A stretch of DNA of 18,238 nucleotides from Acidobacteriota bacterium (lineage in GTDB: Bacteria > Acidobacteriota > Polarisedimenticolia > Polarisedimenticolales > Polarisedimenticolaceae), in assembly GCA_011773795.1 (NCBI GenBank), contig WVWW01000127.1, positions 3,359-21,596 on the forward strand, in the 5' to 3' direction. Shown in pieces: positions 7,088 to 14,912 of the stretch. The stretch's first letter is position 1. Each line of letters opens with the position of its first letter. The position numbers and the translations under genes were made by a program. The notes beneath the pieces are model-generated. The model saw nothing but the letters and a program-made list of their open reading frames with translations, was not told the DNA's origin and did not search any database.

Positions 7088-7741
7088 GTGGGAAACTTCG
7101 TCGGTGATCTTTTTCAGTACTACAAGGACGGCGGATACGTCATGCACGGCATCTCCGTGCTCTCGTTGACTTCTGTGACGGCCATCATCTACAAGCTGGT
7201 CGTGTTCCGCCGGCTCAGCGGCAACGTCAGCGAGTTCATCGCGAAGGTGCGCTCGGCACTGCTCAAGGGCAACGTCAAGGGCGCGATCGGCGTGTGCGAG
7301 GAGTCGCAGACCCCTGTCGCCTCGGTCACCAAGTCGGCGCTGCTCAAGTTCGGGGCGCCCCGCGAGCAGGTCGAGAAATCGATGGAGAATGCGGCGATTC
7401 ACGAGGTCGCGTACCTCGAGAAGTACCTCACCGTCCTGGCGACGGTGGCCAACATCGCGCCGCTGCTCGGCTTCCTCGGCACCGTGGTCGGCATGGTCCT
7501 GTCGTTCGACGTGATCGCCGAGCACGGCCTGAACAACCCGGGCCTGGTGGCCAAGGGTATCTCCCAGGCGCTGCTGACCACGGCGTACGGTCTGATCGTC
7601 GCGTTCGTGACGCAGCCGTTCTACAACTACTTCACCAGCAAGGTGGCGTCCTACACGCGTGAGATCGAGACCGCCTCGAACATCCTGTTCGAGACGTTCG
7701 ACGAGATGGATCGCATGAGCGGTTCCGCGCGGAACGCCTAG
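7088..7741 (+). CDS. exbB: MotA/TolQ/ExbB family proton channel protein
   Basis: The 217-residue inner-membrane protein has the three-helix ExbB/TolQ plan: TM1 about 18-40, a cytoplasmic loop, TM2 about 114-140 (ATVANIAPLLGFLGTVVGMV) and TM3 about 156-180 (GISQALLTTAYGLIVAFV). The GLLGTV-like turn in TM2 and the ALxTTAxGL motif in TM3 are the family hallmarks for the proton path and the pentamer interface. With ExbD it should convert proton-motive force into mechanical work on TonB. It starts at GTG with a good GGAGG site and heads an operon with two exbD genes and a tonB-like gene, which favours the ExbB role over TolQ. No TolA/TolB/Pal genes are present here. Confidence 0.92.
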   Translation: MGNFVGDLFQYYKDGGYVMHGISVLSLTSVTAIIYKLVVFRRLSGNVSEFIAKVRSALLKGNVKGAIGVCEESQTPVASVTKSALLKFGAPREQVEKSMENAAIHEVAYLEKYLTVLATVANIAPLLGFLGTVVGMVLSFDVIAEHGLNNPGLVAKGISQALLTTAYGLIVAFVTQPFYNYFTSKVASYTREIETASNILFETFDEMDRMSGSARNA

Positions 7742-7750
7742 AAATAGGGA

Positions 7751-8200
7751 ATGAGAGCGACACGCGTAACCAGGAAGGCCGACGCGGTGATCCCCACCGC
7801 GTCGATGGCCGATATCGCGTTCCTGCTGATCATCTTCTTCATGGTGACGACGGTGCACGAGCTCGACCGGACCAGTGTCAACTTGCCGCTGGCGAAATCG
7901 CGTGAAGAAGCCGAGAAAGGTTCTGCGATCGTCGTATTGAACATGGTCTCGGACGGTCAGTACCAGTACAAGTTCTCCGACGGCGCCAACCAGTCGCACC
8001 TGATCCCGGGGCCCGACGACCTGTACCTCGAGGCCTCGCGCCTGACCGCGGTCCGGCCGAACCAGCAGTTCATCATCAAGGCCGACGGCGACGTGCGCTT
8101 CGAGAAGATCGACGAGCTGCTGGACAACCTGCGCAAGGCCGACGTCCAGAAGGTCCTGCTGCTCAGCCAGCAGGCGACCGAAGGCGGAGGGGGGACCTAA
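7751..8200 (+). CDS. exbD: ExbD/TolR family biopolymer transport protein (first copy)
   Basis: This 149-residue protein has a short basic N-terminus, a single membrane helix IPTASMADIAFLLIIFFMV (14-32) with the essential membrane Asp at 21, and a periplasmic domain of about 115 residues ending in a glycine-rich tail. In the family the Asp carries protons inside the ExbB pentamer, which holds an ExbD dimer. It begins 10 bp after exbB with only a poor Shine-Dalgarno (AGGGA directly against the ATG), so translation is probably coupled to exbB. The stop is directly followed by the second exbD. The region coding for the membrane helix is almost identical in DNA to the second copy. Confidence 0.92.
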   Translation: MRATRVTRKADAVIPTASMADIAFLLIIFFMVTTVHELDRTSVNLPLAKSREEAEKGSAIVVLNMVSDGQYQYKFSDGANQSHLIPGPDDLYLEASRLTAVRPNQQFIIKADGDVRFEKIDELLDNLRKADVQKVLLLSQQATEGGGGT

Positions 8201-8713
8201 ATGAAGATGAAGCGAAAGGACGTGCCGGCGGAGATCCCGACCTCGTCGATGGCCGACATCGCGTTCCTGCTGATCATCTTCTTCATGGTCACCGCCGTGT
8301 TCTCGGCGACCAAGGGCCTCGAGTTCAAGCTTCCCAGCAACGAAGAGGACAACCGTCAGGCCGAGCAGGAAGAGGCGGTTTTCATCAAGGTTGCCGCGGA
8401 CGGATCGATCCTCGTCGACTGCAAACCGATGGAAATCGCCGACGTCCTGGACTATCTGGCGCCCAAGCTGCAGCGGGACGCTCAGAAGCCGGTGATCCTG
8501 TACACCGACCCGTTTGCCCCGTATCAGGCGATGATTTCGGTCTACGACGTCCTGATCGTGCCCGAAAGGACGGACCGCCAGCTCGCCGGCGACGGGCTTC
8601 CCCCGCAATTCGGGTGGAAAGTGGCCAATATCTCGGTACCCACCCAGACGGAGATCCAGGACTACATCGGGATCTTCGGGTACAATCCTTTTGAGGCCCA
8701 GTGCGAGGGGTAA
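8201..8713 (+). CDS. exbD: ExbD/TolR family biopolymer transport protein (second copy)
   Basis: This 170-residue ExbD starts on the base after the stop of the first copy; a G-rich GGAGGGGGG run at 8186-8193 inside that gene is the ribosome site. The helix EIPTSSMADIAFLLIIFFMV (11-30) has the proton-carrying Asp at 19. The periplasmic domain has the usual KPVILYTD and APYQAMISVYDVL segments (97-118), then an extended tail of about 50 residues that differs from copy one and makes it longer than typical ExbD. Two different ExbD proteins suggest a heterodimer in the ExbB ring, a layout known from other diderms with tandem exbD genes. The stop lies 10 bp before the tonB-like ATG. Confidence 0.92.
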   Translation: MKMKRKDVPAEIPTSSMADIAFLLIIFFMVTAVFSATKGLEFKLPSNEEDNRQAEQEEAVFIKVAADGSILVDCKPMEIADVLDYLAPKLQRDAQKPVILYTDPFAPYQAMISVYDVLIVPERTDRQLAGDGLPPQFGWKVANISVPTQTEIQDYIGIFGYNPFEAQCEG

Positions 8714-8717
8714 AGGA
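8713..8717 (+). promoter_or_regulatory. Ribosome binding site deciding the tonB-like start
   Basis: AAGGA lies 6 nt before the ATG at 8724. The frame is open back to 8691, but that part lies inside exbD and has no site of its own. Confidence 0.65.
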
Positions 8718-8723
8718 ACGGCG

Positions 8724-9431
8724 ATGAGCAAACATCAGCTCAAACTCGACGAAAGGATCCGAGCCGAGGACGAGCTTTTCCGGGCGATGGCCCACCACGG
8801 AGAGAACAAGCTCCTGGCCACCGGCTTCGTGGTGGCCCTCTTCCTTCATGTCGCGGTGCTGTTCATCCACTTTCCCGATATGAACTCGCTGATCCCGGAG
8901 AAGAAGCAAGAGAACGTCATCCAGGTCACCAAGTACGTCCCGCCGCCGCCGAAGGTCAAGAAGCGCGAGATCGTGCAGCAGAAGCTCACCCGCAAGGTGC
9001 CGATCCCCGACCCGACGCCGGACGAGCCGGAACCGATCCGCGAGCCCGAGCCCGAGGAAGACCCCGAGCCGATTCCCGCCGACGTCGAGTTCATCATCGG
9101 GGTGCCCGAGCCGCCGCCGCCGACCGGTCCGCTACTCGCCGGCGTCAACAACGTCTCGAACCCGGTGCTGATCGAGTCCACCAAGATCGAGCCCGAGTAC
9201 CCCGAGCTGGCGCGCGTCGCCCGGCTCGAGGGTCAGGTGATCCTGCAGGCGATCGTACGCAAGGACGGCACGGTCGGCGATATCTCGGTGATCCGTGTCA
9301 ACCGCCCGAACCTCGGCTTCGAGGATTCGGCAATCGCCGCGGTCAAGCAGTGGCGCTACGAGCCGGCATTGCAAAACGGCAAACCGGTGGAGGTCTACTT
9401 CACCGTCGTCGTCGACTTCAGCCTGCATTAA
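8724..9431 (+). CDS. tonB: TonB-like energy transducer protein
   Basis: The 235-residue protein has the classic three parts: a cytoplasmic lead of about 29 residues, a single membrane helix about 30-50 containing His42, a Pro/Glu-rich periplasm-spanning linker about 73-135 (PPPPKVKK, DEPEPIREPEPEEDPEP), and a C-terminal TonB domain about 147-235 with EPEYPELARVARLEGQV, RKDGTVGDI and VKQWRYEPALQNGKPV. The domain docks on TonB boxes of outer-membrane receptors or works on other envelope partners. The 29-residue cytoplasmic lead is longer than in E. coli TonB. No TonB-dependent receptor is in the window. It ends the four-gene exb cluster; a small GGGAAC/GTTCCC hairpin at 9442-9456 lacks a T tract and is not a clear terminator. 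Confidence 0.9.
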   Translation: MSKHQLKLDERIRAEDELFRAMAHHGENKLLATGFVVALFLHVAVLFIHFPDMNSLIPEKKQENVIQVTKYVPPPPKVKKREIVQQKLTRKVPIPDPTPDEPEPIREPEPEEDPEPIPADVEFIIGVPEPPPPTGPLLAGVNNVSNPVLIESTKIEPEYPELARVARLEGQVILQAIVRKDGTVGDISVIRVNRPNLGFEDSAIAAVKQWRYEPALQNGKPVEVYFTVVVDFSLH

Positions 9432-9504
9432 AAGTCGGCTGGGGAACCACGTTCCCGCTCTGCTGAAGCACTCGCAAATTCAGATCCGGGGCGGCGCTCC
9501 AACA

Positions 9505-9581
9505 CGAAATGGGTACATTTCCACCTGTCCTCCCCGGAGGACACCACAGACCCCGCAGAGATGTCGCGGAGTGCCATTTCG
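9505..9581. repeat. REP-like nested palindrome in the tonB to TPR spacer
   Basis: CGAAATGG (9505-9512) is the exact reverse complement of 9574-9581. Inside it are a hairpin GAAATG-GGTA-CATTTC (9506-9521), an 8-bp hairpin TGTCCTCC/GGAGGACA (9526-9533 with 9536-9543) and a small CCGC/GCGG stem (9553-9556 with 9566-9569). The outer pairing and the first hairpin compete for the same bases. No T tract follows. This is the main content of the 263-bp non-coding stretch 9432-9694, along with the downstream promoter; I see no gene there. The GGGTACATTTCCACCTGTCC stretch looks like an intergenic repeat family I recall, but copy number cannot be tested here. Confidence 0.55.
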
Positions 9582-9585
9582 GCGG

Positions 9586-9614
9586 TTGCCGTCGTGGTAA
9601 ACGCTCACTAGGAT
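9586..9614 (+). promoter_or_regulatory. Candidate promoter for the TPR protein gene
   Basis: TTGCCG (9586-9591) and TAGGAT (9609-9614) each match four of six consensus bases and are spaced by 17 bp. The start would be near 9621, giving a leader of about 74 nt. It lies just after the nested palindrome. Confidence 0.45.
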
Positions 9615-9682
9615 AGTAAAGATAGAGGAATCAGCCCGCTGGCACGCACGTTGCGTTGAACGGGTAGCGGGGGCGAAAGTTA

Positions 9683-9690
9683 AGGAGGGG
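9683..9690 (+). promoter_or_regulatory. Strong ribosome binding site for the TPR protein gene
   Basis: AGGAGGGG ends 4 nt before the ATG at 9695, close but very strong. It supports 9695 over the in-frame ATG at 9725, which would remove the basic part of the signal peptide. Confidence 0.7.
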
Positions 9691-9694
9691 CCTT

Positions 9695-10909
9695 ATGCTC
9701 CGGACCGACAAGAGAATCAATTCCATGAGCGCGCTGCTCGCCCTTGCGGCCGCGATCACGATGGCTCCGGTCATCGGGGCCGATTTCGATCAGGCGCTCG
9801 ACAACTTCAAGCGCGGCAAGTATGTCGAGGCCGCCGCCGACTTCCAGGAGATCGTCGACCAGCAGCCGGAATACGACTACGGCTGGTTCCTCCTGGGGAT
9901 GTCCTTCCTCAAGATGAACAAGTTCGATGACGCCGAGTCGAGCATCCAGAAGGCCATCGATCTCAACGGTGAGCGCTTCGAATACCACCACGGGCTGGCC
10001 AACGCACGTTACAAGGCGGCGAACTACGCCAAGACGGTCGCCGCGTTGAAGACCGCCGAGAGCATGGCCGACGACGCGTCGAGCCAGTTCGCGTTGTATC
10101 GCTTGCGCGGTCTGTCCTACATCGCGCTCGAGAAGTGGGCCGATGCGGTCCAGGACCTCGACAAGGCGCAGAAGATCAAGAAGGACCCGGTCGTGCTCGA
10201 TCGTCTGTCGCTCGGCTACTACAAGCTGCGGCACTACGACAAGGCGCTTCCGGTCCTGCGTCAGGCAATCCAGGCCAAGGCGAACGACGCCACGCTGCTC
10301 ATGCGCATGACCAACTCGCTGCTCAACCTGGGCGCCGAAACCAGAGATGAGGCCAGGAAGTCCAGCTACTTCAAGGAAGCCCTGACCACCGCGGAGAAGC
10401 TGCAAGGCATCAAGGGGGGCGATTCGGACATCACCAATCTCGTCGGCCGCGCGGCGTTCGGCGCGAAGAGCTTTCCCAAGGCGGAGCAGGCTTTCCGCAA
10501 GGTGATCGCGCAGAAGCCCAACTATTGCTACGCCATGGTCAACCTCGGCAAGGTCTACATCGCGATGGAGCGCTGGTCCGACGCGGACAGCATCCTCGGG
10601 GATGCCGCGAAGTGCGCGCCGAAGATGGCGGTCGTCTACGAGAGCCGCGGCTTCGCGTTGATGAAACAGAAGAAGCTCCCGGAGGCCATCGCGCAGTTCA
10701 ACAAGGCGATGGAGATCAAGCCTTCCGAGAGCACGCGGCAGATGATCCAGACCTGTCAGAACAACATCGAGGTCGCGGAGGAGAACGCGGCCATGGCTGC
10801 GCTCGAGGCCAAGCAGGCCGCCGAGGCGGCGAAGGCGCAGGCCGAGTACGAGGAGGCGCAACGCAAGCAGAAGGAGTGGGAAGAGGCCCAGCGGAAGCGG
10901 GACGACTGA
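9695..10909 (+). CDS. Secreted tetratricopeptide-repeat protein with C-terminal coiled coil
   Basis: The 404-residue product begins with a Sec signal: basic MLRTDKR, a hydrophobic stretch 12-28, and a likely cut after VIGA at 26-29. Then come TPR-like helix pairs from about 31 to 345. Clear units are FDQALDNFKRGKYVEAAADF (31-50), WFLLGMSFLKMNKFDDAESS (64-83), ALYRLRGLSYIALEKWADAV (133-152), DRLSLGYYKLRHYDKALPVL (169-188), a unit near 278-300, and SRGFALMKQKKLPEAIAQF (317-335). The last 45 residues (360-404) are an Ala/Glu/Lys/Arg coiled-coil helix ending in RKRDD. TPR proteins of this type are scaffolds in the periplasm. Position after exbB-exbD-exbD-tonB suggests it helps that machine, much as CpoB/YbgF goes with Tol-Pal, but this is inference. 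It has its own promoter and a strong terminator. Confidence 0.85.
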   Translation: MLRTDKRINSMSALLALAAAITMAPVIGADFDQALDNFKRGKYVEAAADFQEIVDQQPEYDYGWFLLGMSFLKMNKFDDAESSIQKAIDLNGERFEYHHGLANARYKAANYAKTVAALKTAESMADDASSQFALYRLRGLSYIALEKWADAVQDLDKAQKIKKDPVVLDRLSLGYYKLRHYDKALPVLRQAIQAKANDATLLMRMTNSLLNLGAETRDEARKSSYFKEALTTAEKLQGIKGGDSDITNLVGRAAFGAKSFPKAEQAFRKVIAQKPNYCYAMVNLGKVYIAMERWSDADSILGDAAKCAPKMAVVYESRGFALMKQKKLPEAIAQFNKAMEIKPSESTRQMIQTCQNNIEVAEENAAMAALEAKQAAEAAKAQAEYEEAQRKQKEWEEAQRKRDD

Positions 10910-10940
10910 CCCTTTTTCGACGCATCACGCAGTGACCACC

Positions 10941-10966
10941 AAAGGGAGGCTTCGGCCTCCCTTTTT
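10941..10966 (+). terminator. Strong rho-independent terminator after the TPR gene
   Basis: AAAGGGAGGC (10941-10950) pairs fully with GCCTCCCTTT (10955-10964) around a stable TTCG tetraloop and runs into a five-T tract (10962-10966). The flanking A run could pair with the T tract, so it may also work from the other side. It separates the exb/TPR region from the nuo operon. Confidence 0.92.
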
Positions 10967-11026
10967 CGTTGGGCCACATCTCGCTTAAGTGATTGAAAAA
11001 TAAGAGTTTCTGCTTATTGGGGCGGT

Positions 11027-11055
11027 TTGACACCCCCCGGTCACTATGTTAAGTT
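11027..11055 (+). promoter_or_regulatory. Candidate promoter overlapping the annotated nuoA start
   Basis: A perfect TTGACA (11027-11032) is followed 17 bp later by a poor TAAGTT (11050-11055). If real, transcription would start near 11062, inside the nuoA frame as called from 11046, and would imply a later GTG start at 11088. No better promoter was found in 10967-11045; a TTGAAA at 10993-10998 has no matching -10. Confidence 0.25.
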
Positions 11056-11468
11056 TCTCGCCCATTTCCTTGGGATTCCAAAAGCTCGTGGCCGAAAGCC
11101 GACTCACTGTCGTTCTGCTGATCAGTTGGTCCGTTGTCATGGCGGCCGGGCTGATGTTCTTGACCCATCTGCTGCCCAAGCTGTTCAACCGGGCGAAGGT
11201 CAAACGGATCGACGAGTCCCCGTACGAATGCGGGATGAAGCCCTACCGCCGCGTCGAGAAGCATCGCTTCTCGGTCCACTTCTACCTCGTCGCGATGCTG
11301 TTCATCCTGTTCGACATCGAGGCCGCGTTCCTGTTCCCCTGGGCGGTGACGTTCCGCGACTTCGCCGCGGACAAGCTGTTCGTTCTGGGGGAGATGGCCG
11401 TCTTCCTGGGCATTCTTGTTGTCGGTTTCGCCTACGTGTGGAAACGCGGCGCGCTGGAGTGGGAGTAA
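11046..11468 (+). CDS. nuoA: NADH-quinone oxidoreductase subunit A
   Basis: The 140-residue membrane subunit has three helices: about 20-43, about 76-102 and about 110-132. The conserved loop DESPYECGMKP (56-66) and the acidic second helix FILFDIEAAFLFPW are the NuoA hallmarks; the loop lies at the quinone-site junction between the membrane and peripheral arms and contains the conserved Cys. The ATG at 11046 has no clear Shine-Dalgarno; an in-frame GTG at 11088 (residue 15) would keep all three helices, so the start is uncertain. It opens the complex I operon. The next gene, 3 bp on, is nuoC and not nuoB, which normally follows nuoA. Confidence 0.92.
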   Translation: MLSFSPISLGFQKLVAESRLTVVLLISWSVVMAAGLMFLTHLLPKLFNRAKVKRIDESPYECGMKPYRRVEKHRFSVHFYLVAMLFILFDIEAAFLFPWAVTFRDFAADKLFVLGEMAVFLGILVVGFAYVWKRGALEWE

Positions 11469-11471
11469 CCC

Positions 11472-11933
11472 GTGACGCAAGACGGCAAGCTCGGCGTCGA
11501 CTGGATTCAGACGAACCACCCCGAGGCAATCCTCTCCCGTGGGGAGTATGCCGGCCAGCACTGGGTGCAGCTCGACGCCCAGTCTCTGGTCGACGTCTGC
11601 CACGGCCTGCACGGAGACCCGGACACCGCCTATAGCCTGCTCGTCGACGTGACCGCCGTGCATTGGCCGAACGATCCCCAGCCGATGGAAGTGGTCTACC
11701 ACCTCTACAGCGTCGAGAAGAACGACCGGCTGAGGATCAAGGTGCGTTGTGGAGACGAGGGCCCGGTGCCGACGTTGTCCGGTATCTGGCGCTCCGCCGA
11801 CTGGAACGAGCGCGAGACCTACGACATGTTCGGGATCCGTTTCGACGGCCACCCCGACCTGCGGCGCATCCTGATGCCCGACGACTACACCGACTTCCCC
11901 CTGCGCAAGGAGTTTCCGCTCTACCGCGGCTGA
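11472..11933 (+). CDS. nuoC: NADH-quinone oxidoreductase subunit C
   Basis: The 153-residue protein is the peripheral-arm NuoC (30-kDa) subunit, a scaffold with no cofactor that packs against NuoD. The family signature covers the C-terminal third: WNERETYDMFGIRFDGHPDL (near 114-133), then RRILMPDDY and FPLRKEFP. It starts at GTG with GGGAG (11461-11465) 6 nt upstream, 3 bp after the nuoA stop. It is separate from nuoD, unlike the fused nuoCD of E. coli. Slightly shorter than many NuoC proteins but complete at both ends. Confidence 0.93.
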   Translation: MTQDGKLGVDWIQTNHPEAILSRGEYAGQHWVQLDAQSLVDVCHGLHGDPDTAYSLLVDVTAVHWPNDPQPMEVVYHLYSVEKNDRLRIKVRCGDEGPVPTLSGIWRSADWNERETYDMFGIRFDGHPDLRRILMPDDYTDFPLRKEFPLYRG

Positions 11934-11941
11934 GCCGCGCC

Positions 11942-13162
11942 ATGGACCCCACGATGGATCGCTCGATGGACGCCACGTTCCAACGTTCTCCGGAAGATCC
12001 GGACATCGTGACCGTCAACATGGGGCCGTCGCACCCGGCGACCCACGGCGTGCTGCGGCTGGTGCTGAAGCTCGACGGCGAGCGCGTGCGCGAATGCGTC
12101 CCGCATCTCGGTTACCTGCACCGCGGCATGGAGAAGATCGCCGAGAACCGCACCTACCTGCAGTTCATCCCGTACACCGACCGGATGGATTACCTCTCGC
12201 CGCTCGCGGCCAACGTCGGCATCGTGCTGGCGATCGAGCAATTACTCGATCTCGAGGTACCCGAACGCTGCAGCGCGATCCGTGTCATCTGCTGCGAGCT
12301 CGCCCGGCTCGGATCGCACCTGTTGTGGCTCGGGACTCATGCCCTGGACCTGGGTGCGGCGACCGTCTTCTTCCACACGTTCAAGGACCGCGAGTGGCAC
12401 TACGACCTCGTCGAGGACCTGACCGGCGCCCGGCTGACGACCTCGTTCACCCGTGTCGGCGGCATGATGCACGACGTCGACAAGAAGTGGCTGGGCCGCC
12501 TGCGCGAGTTCATCGACGCCATGCCCGGCCGCGTCGACGAGTTCGAGTCCTTGCTGACGACCAACGGGATCTGGCTCAAGCGGACCCAGGGCGTCGGCGC
12601 GATCACCCGGGAGGACGCGATCGCCTTCGGGATGACCGGTCCGTCGCTCCGCGCCGCAGGGGAGCCCTACGACGTCCGCAAGCAGAGGCCCTACTGCGGC
12701 TACGAGAACTACGAGTTCGAGGTCCCGACCGGCAGCGAGGGCGACATCTACGATCGCTACCTGGTGCGGCTCGAGGAGATGCGGCAGTCGGTGCGCATCC
12801 TTCGCCAGGTGCTCGACAACCTCCCCGACGGTCCGGTCAACGTCGACGACCCCAAGATCTTCCTGCCCGCCAAGAAGCGCGTGCTGACCAGGATGGAGGA
12901 GCTGATCCACCAGTTCATGATCGTCACCGAGGGCTTCGAGTGCCCGGCGGGCGAGGTCTACCACTCGACCGAGGTGCCCAAGGGCGAGCTCGGCTTCTAC
13001 ATCGTGTCCACCGGTGAGCGCTCGCCTTACCGGCTGCGCATCCGCTCGCCGAGCTTCAACAACCTGGCCACGCTGCCACACCTCGTCGAGGGCGGGTTGG
13101 TCGCCGACGTCGTGGCCAACATCGCGAGCCTGGATCCGGTGATGGGTGAGGTGGACCGATGA
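11942..13162 (+). CDS. nuoD: NADH-quinone oxidoreductase subunit D
   Basis: The 406-residue product is the 49-kDa subunit, related to [NiFe]-hydrogenase large subunits, and forms the quinone pocket with NuoB. GPSHPATHGVLRL (28-40) contains the loop His residues near the quinone head, and TDRMDYLSP (79-87) holds the conserved quinone-binding Tyr84. LGYLHRGMEK, GGMMHDVD and DPVMGEVDR at the very end are further signatures. The frame is open back into nuoC, but ATG 11942, 8 bp after the nuoC stop, gives the normal length; in-frame ATGs at 11954 and 11966 are alternatives, and none has a strong Shine-Dalgarno. The stop overlaps the nuoE ATG by 4 bp. Its structural partner NuoB is not encoded in this operon segment. 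Confidence 0.95.
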   Translation: MDPTMDRSMDATFQRSPEDPDIVTVNMGPSHPATHGVLRLVLKLDGERVRECVPHLGYLHRGMEKIAENRTYLQFIPYTDRMDYLSPLAANVGIVLAIEQLLDLEVPERCSAIRVICCELARLGSHLLWLGTHALDLGAATVFFHTFKDREWHYDLVEDLTGARLTTSFTRVGGMMHDVDKKWLGRLREFIDAMPGRVDEFESLLTTNGIWLKRTQGVGAITREDAIAFGMTGPSLRAAGEPYDVRKQRPYCGYENYEFEVPTGSEGDIYDRYLVRLEEMRQSVRILRQVLDNLPDGPVNVDDPKIFLPAKKRVLTRMEELIHQFMIVTEGFECPAGEVYHSTEVPKGELGFYIVSTGERSPYRLRIRSPSFNNLATLPHLVEGGLVADVVANIASLDPVMGEVDR

Positions 13163-13626
13163 GCTTCGGCGCGGAGTTCGAGCAACGGGTCGATGCGCTC
13201 GTCGCGAAGTACCCCGAACCCAAGGCGGCCATGCTGATGGTGCTGTGGGAGGTCCAGAAGGACAAGGGCTGGATCGATCCCGAGTCCGAGGCCTGGGTCG
13301 CCGAGCGGCTCGGCACCAGCCCGGCCCAGGTCCACGGCGTGGTCTCGTTCTACACCATGTACAAGCAGAAGCCGATGGGCCGGCACCACATCCAGGTCTG
13401 CACGACGCTCTCCTGCATGCTGCGAGGTTCCGACGAGCTGATGGACCACCTCAAGGGCAAGCTCGGCATCGGCGAGGGTGAGGTCACGCCGGACGGCAAG
13501 TTCTCCCTCTGTCGCGTCGAGTGCCTCGGTTCGTGCGGCACTGCACCGATGTTCCAGCTCAACGACGAGTACCACGAAAACCTGACGCTCGAATCCGTCG
13601 ATCGTCTTCTGGACGGGTTGGACTGA
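13159..13626 (+). CDS. nuoE: NADH-quinone oxidoreductase subunit E
   Basis: This 155-residue thioredoxin-fold protein is the 24-kDa subunit of the NADH-oxidising module and carries the [2Fe-2S] cluster N1a. The ligands are Cys81-x4-Cys86 and Cys122-x3-Cys126 (CTTLSC and CLGSCGTAP), with the same 35-residue spacing between the pairs as in E. coli. An additional Cys118 lies just before the second pair and is not expected to bind the cluster. The helical N-terminus with ALVAKYPEPKAAMLMVLW is typical. The ATG overlaps the nuoD stop (ATGA), and nuoF starts 2 bp after its stop. Confidence 0.95.
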   Translation: MSFGAEFEQRVDALVAKYPEPKAAMLMVLWEVQKDKGWIDPESEAWVAERLGTSPAQVHGVVSFYTMYKQKPMGRHHIQVCTTLSCMLRGSDELMDHLKGKLGIGEGEVTPDGKFSLCRVECLGSCGTAPMFQLNDEYHENLTLESVDRLLDGLD

Positions 13627-13628
13627 TC

Positions 13629-14904
<1,276 letters not shown>

Positions 14905-14912
<8 letters not shown>

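Noticed and set aside
6989..8731. 580-codon open frame on the minus strand
   Set aside because: It runs antisense through exbB and both exbD genes, which have clear family motifs; its product is rich in His, Arg, Asp and Leu in the way expected of a GC-rich shadow frame.
9442..9456. GGGAAC-CAC-GTTCCC hairpin after tonB as a terminator
   Set aside because: The stem is only 6 bp with a 3-nt loop and no T tract follows.
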